Shown: positions 5,169 through 6,016 of the stretch, one piece after another
Numbering within the stretch: position 1 is the first letter of the stretch
Layout: each line of letters starts with the position of its first letter
NCBI GenBank assembly: GCA_002352185.1
Contig: DEHY01000041.1
Span: forward strand, 2,892 to 8,907
Origin: Competibacteraceae bacterium UBA2788
GTDB lineage: Bacteria; Pseudomonadota; Gammaproteobacteria; Competibacterales; Competibacteraceae
Direction: 5' to 3'
Length of the DNA stretch: 6,016 bases
Position numbers and translations under genes: made by a program
Notes under the pieces: generated by a model
Seen by the model: the letters and a program-made list of their open reading frames with translations, nothing else
Databases searched by the model: none
What the model was told of the DNA's origin: nothing

Positions 5169-5204
5169 CCGTCATTTTTCCGGCAACCGTCACAAAATCG
5201 GCAG
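5169..5204 (+). repeat. Tandem 18-bp repeat CCGTCA-N6-CGGCA in the flgB leader, possible activator site
   Basis: Two adjacent copies, 5169-5186 and 5187-5204, share CCGTCA, six variable bases, then CGGCA, with identical spacing. They lie about 14-50 bases downstream of the predicted flgB start and before its Shine-Dalgarno sequence. Flagellar sigma-54 activators of the FlrC/FleR type are known to bind downstream of promoters, so this is a plausible site. No exact match to a published consensus is claimed. Confidence 0.4.
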
Positions 5205-5207
5205 AAC

Positions 5208-5214
5208 GGGGAGG
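5208..5214 (+). promoter_or_regulatory. Strong Shine-Dalgarno sequence for flgB
   Basis: GGGGAGG lies 8 bases before the ATG at 5223, an optimal arrangement that fixes the flgB start. Confidence 0.75.
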
Positions 5215-5222
5215 CCTCCAGC

Positions 5223-5612
5223 ATGACCATCAGTTTTGATCGCGCCTTGGGCATTCACGCGCAGGCGCTGGAATTGCGGTCGCGGCGAACCGAGATTCTC
5301 GCCGCCAACCTGGCCAACGCGGATACACCGAATTATAAGGCCCGCGACCTGGATTTCGCGGTCACGCTGGCCGAACTGCAAGGCGCAGAAAAGCCGCTCA
5401 AAGCCACTCATGCGGCCCATTTGCAAGCCCAGGGTCACAATTCCGGCGATCTGCTTTACCGGACGCCAACCCAAATGGCCCTCGACGGCAATACCGTGGA
5501 AGAGGAACAGGAAAAGGCGGACTTTGCCGATAACGCACTGCGCTACCAGGCCAGCCTGCGGTTGTTGGGCAGCCGCATTCAGGGCTTGATGAGCGCCATT
5601 CGAGGAGAATGA
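5223..5612 (+). CDS. flgB: FlgB, flagellar proximal rod protein
   Basis: FlgB is exported by the flagellar type III system and forms part of the proximal rod, joining the MS ring and FliE to FlgC/FlgF. The 129 residues are a little shorter than the 138 of E. coli. The rod-family N-terminal motif ILAANLANADTPNYKARDLDF-like stretch spans residues 25-45 (ANLANADTPNYKARD is the core). The C-terminal rod helix NTVEEEQEKADFADNALRYQ-x-SLRLL is also typical. No Sec signal is present, as expected for a type III substrate. It is first in the rightward rod/hook operon; flgC starts 3 bases after its stop, and the AGGAG (5603-5607) serving flgC lies inside the last flgB codons, so translation is probably coupled. 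A sigma-54 promoter precedes it. Confidence 0.97.
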   Translation: MTISFDRALGIHAQALELRSRRTEILAANLANADTPNYKARDLDFAVTLAELQGAEKPLKATHAAHLQAQGHNSGDLLYRTPTQMALDGNTVEEEQEKADFADNALRYQASLRLLGSRIQGLMSAIRGE

Positions 5613-5615
5613 TCC

Positions 5616-6016
5616 ATGTCCTTATTTAGAGTCTTCGATATTTCAGGATCGGCGCTGCACGCACAGACTGTTCGCTTGAACACCACCGCCAGCAATATGG
5701 CGAATGCCGATAGCATCAGCAGCAGCACTGCGACGACCTATCGGGCGCGCCAGCCGATATTCGCTGCCCAACTCGACGACGCTGAAAATGCAGCGGCAGG
5801 GGTAGATATCAGCGGCATCGTCGAAAGCCAGACGCCGTTGCGGCGGGAATACCGGCCGGATCATCCACTGGCGGATAAGAGTGGGTATGTCAATCTGCCC
5901 AATGTAAATCCGGTCGAGGAGATGGCGAATATGATCTCCGCGTCCCGCTCGTATCAGAGCAACGTGGAAGTGCTGAATACCTCCAAGCAAATGTTAATGC
6001 GCACGTTGGCGCTGGG
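5616..6016 (+). CDS. flgC: FlgC, flagellar proximal rod protein (runs off the window end)
   Basis: FlgC is the second proximal rod protein, polymerising with FlgB, FlgF and FlgG. The start ATG at 5616 has AGGAG 8 bases upstream. Translation begins MSLFRVFDISGSALHAQ, and the rod motif RLNTTASNMANADS lies at residues 20-33. TYRARQPIF follows at 41-49, SGYVNLPNVNPVEEMANM at about 89-106, and the C-terminal rod helix SRSYQSNVEVLNTSKQMLMRTL to the end. About 134 codons are visible; since E. coli FlgC is 134 residues and ends similarly, only one or a few codons are probably missing. The reading frame is open to the window edge. The truncation is an artefact of the window, not a broken gene. Confidence 0.97.
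   Translation, partial: MSLFRVFDISGSALHAQTVRLNTTASNMANADSISSSTATTYRARQPIFAAQLDDAENAAAGVDISGIVESQTPLRREYRPDHPLADKSGYVNLPNVNPVEEMANMISASRSYQSNVEVLNTSKQMLMRTLAL

Noticed and set aside
5210..5219. GGAGGCCTCC palindrome over the flgB Shine-Dalgarno sequence
   Set aside because: With no loop it cannot fold on itself. It is most simply a strong ribosome binding site followed by a chance complement.
5526..5533. GCCGATAA inside flgB as a sigma-28 promoter
   Set aside because: No TAAA at the required 15-base spacing (ACAG is there instead), and the bases encode a conserved flgB segment.
1..6016. CRISPR arrays, tRNA or rRNA genes, insertion sequences, attachment sites
   Set aside because: No spaced repeat arrays, tRNA-like cloverleaf, rRNA sequence, transposase or terminal inverted repeats were seen in the window.

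Overview
This window looks like chromosomal DNA from a polar-flagellate type gammaproteobacterium. It has fairly high GC and Pseudomonas/Chromatiales-like proteins. Its flagellar promoters are sigma-54 and sigma-28, not FlhDC-type. The species cannot be named from the sequence alone; affinity to the Chromatiales/Competibacter side is only an impression.

Layout. (1) 56-1945 (+): kup, a complete K+ uptake permease with a consensus -10 box just upstream; it has no evident link to the flagellar genes. (2) 1946-2431: a 486-bp, AT-richer intergenic region. It holds a near-perfect FleQ-type palindrome (2105-2118), a strong hairpin (2191-2208), a sigma-54 core promoter with exact GG-N10-GC spacing (2251-2266) and a structured leader. 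(3) 2438-3304 (+): a membrane-anchored diguanylate cyclase with an intact GGEEF active site and RxxD inhibitory site. (4) 3305-3461: a convergent junction with an intrinsic terminator for the leftward genes. (5) 5041 to 3462 (-): flgA, flgM, flgN, with a sigma-54 promoter before flgA and a textbook sigma-28 promoter between flgA and flgM. (6) 5051-5222: a divergent control region with two back-to-back sigma-54 promoters. (7) 5223-6016 (+): flgB and an almost complete flgC, the start of the rod/hook operon.

How it fits together. FlgB and FlgC are proximal rod proteins. FlgA is the P-ring chaperone. FlgM is the anti-sigma-28 factor and FlgN the FlgK/FlgL chaperone. A sigma-54 class switches on flgA and flgB, and sigma-28 then boosts flgM-flgN, the usual hierarchical timing.

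The most interesting element is the diguanylate cyclase gene. It sits beside this cluster and carries its own FleQ-like enhancer and sigma-54 promoter, so c-di-GMP synthesis appears wired into the flagellar hierarchy. FleQ is itself a c-di-GMP receptor, and the enzyme has a product-inhibition site. This suggests a self-limiting c-di-GMP pulse coupled to flagellar assembly. That model is inference from motifs, not demonstrated.
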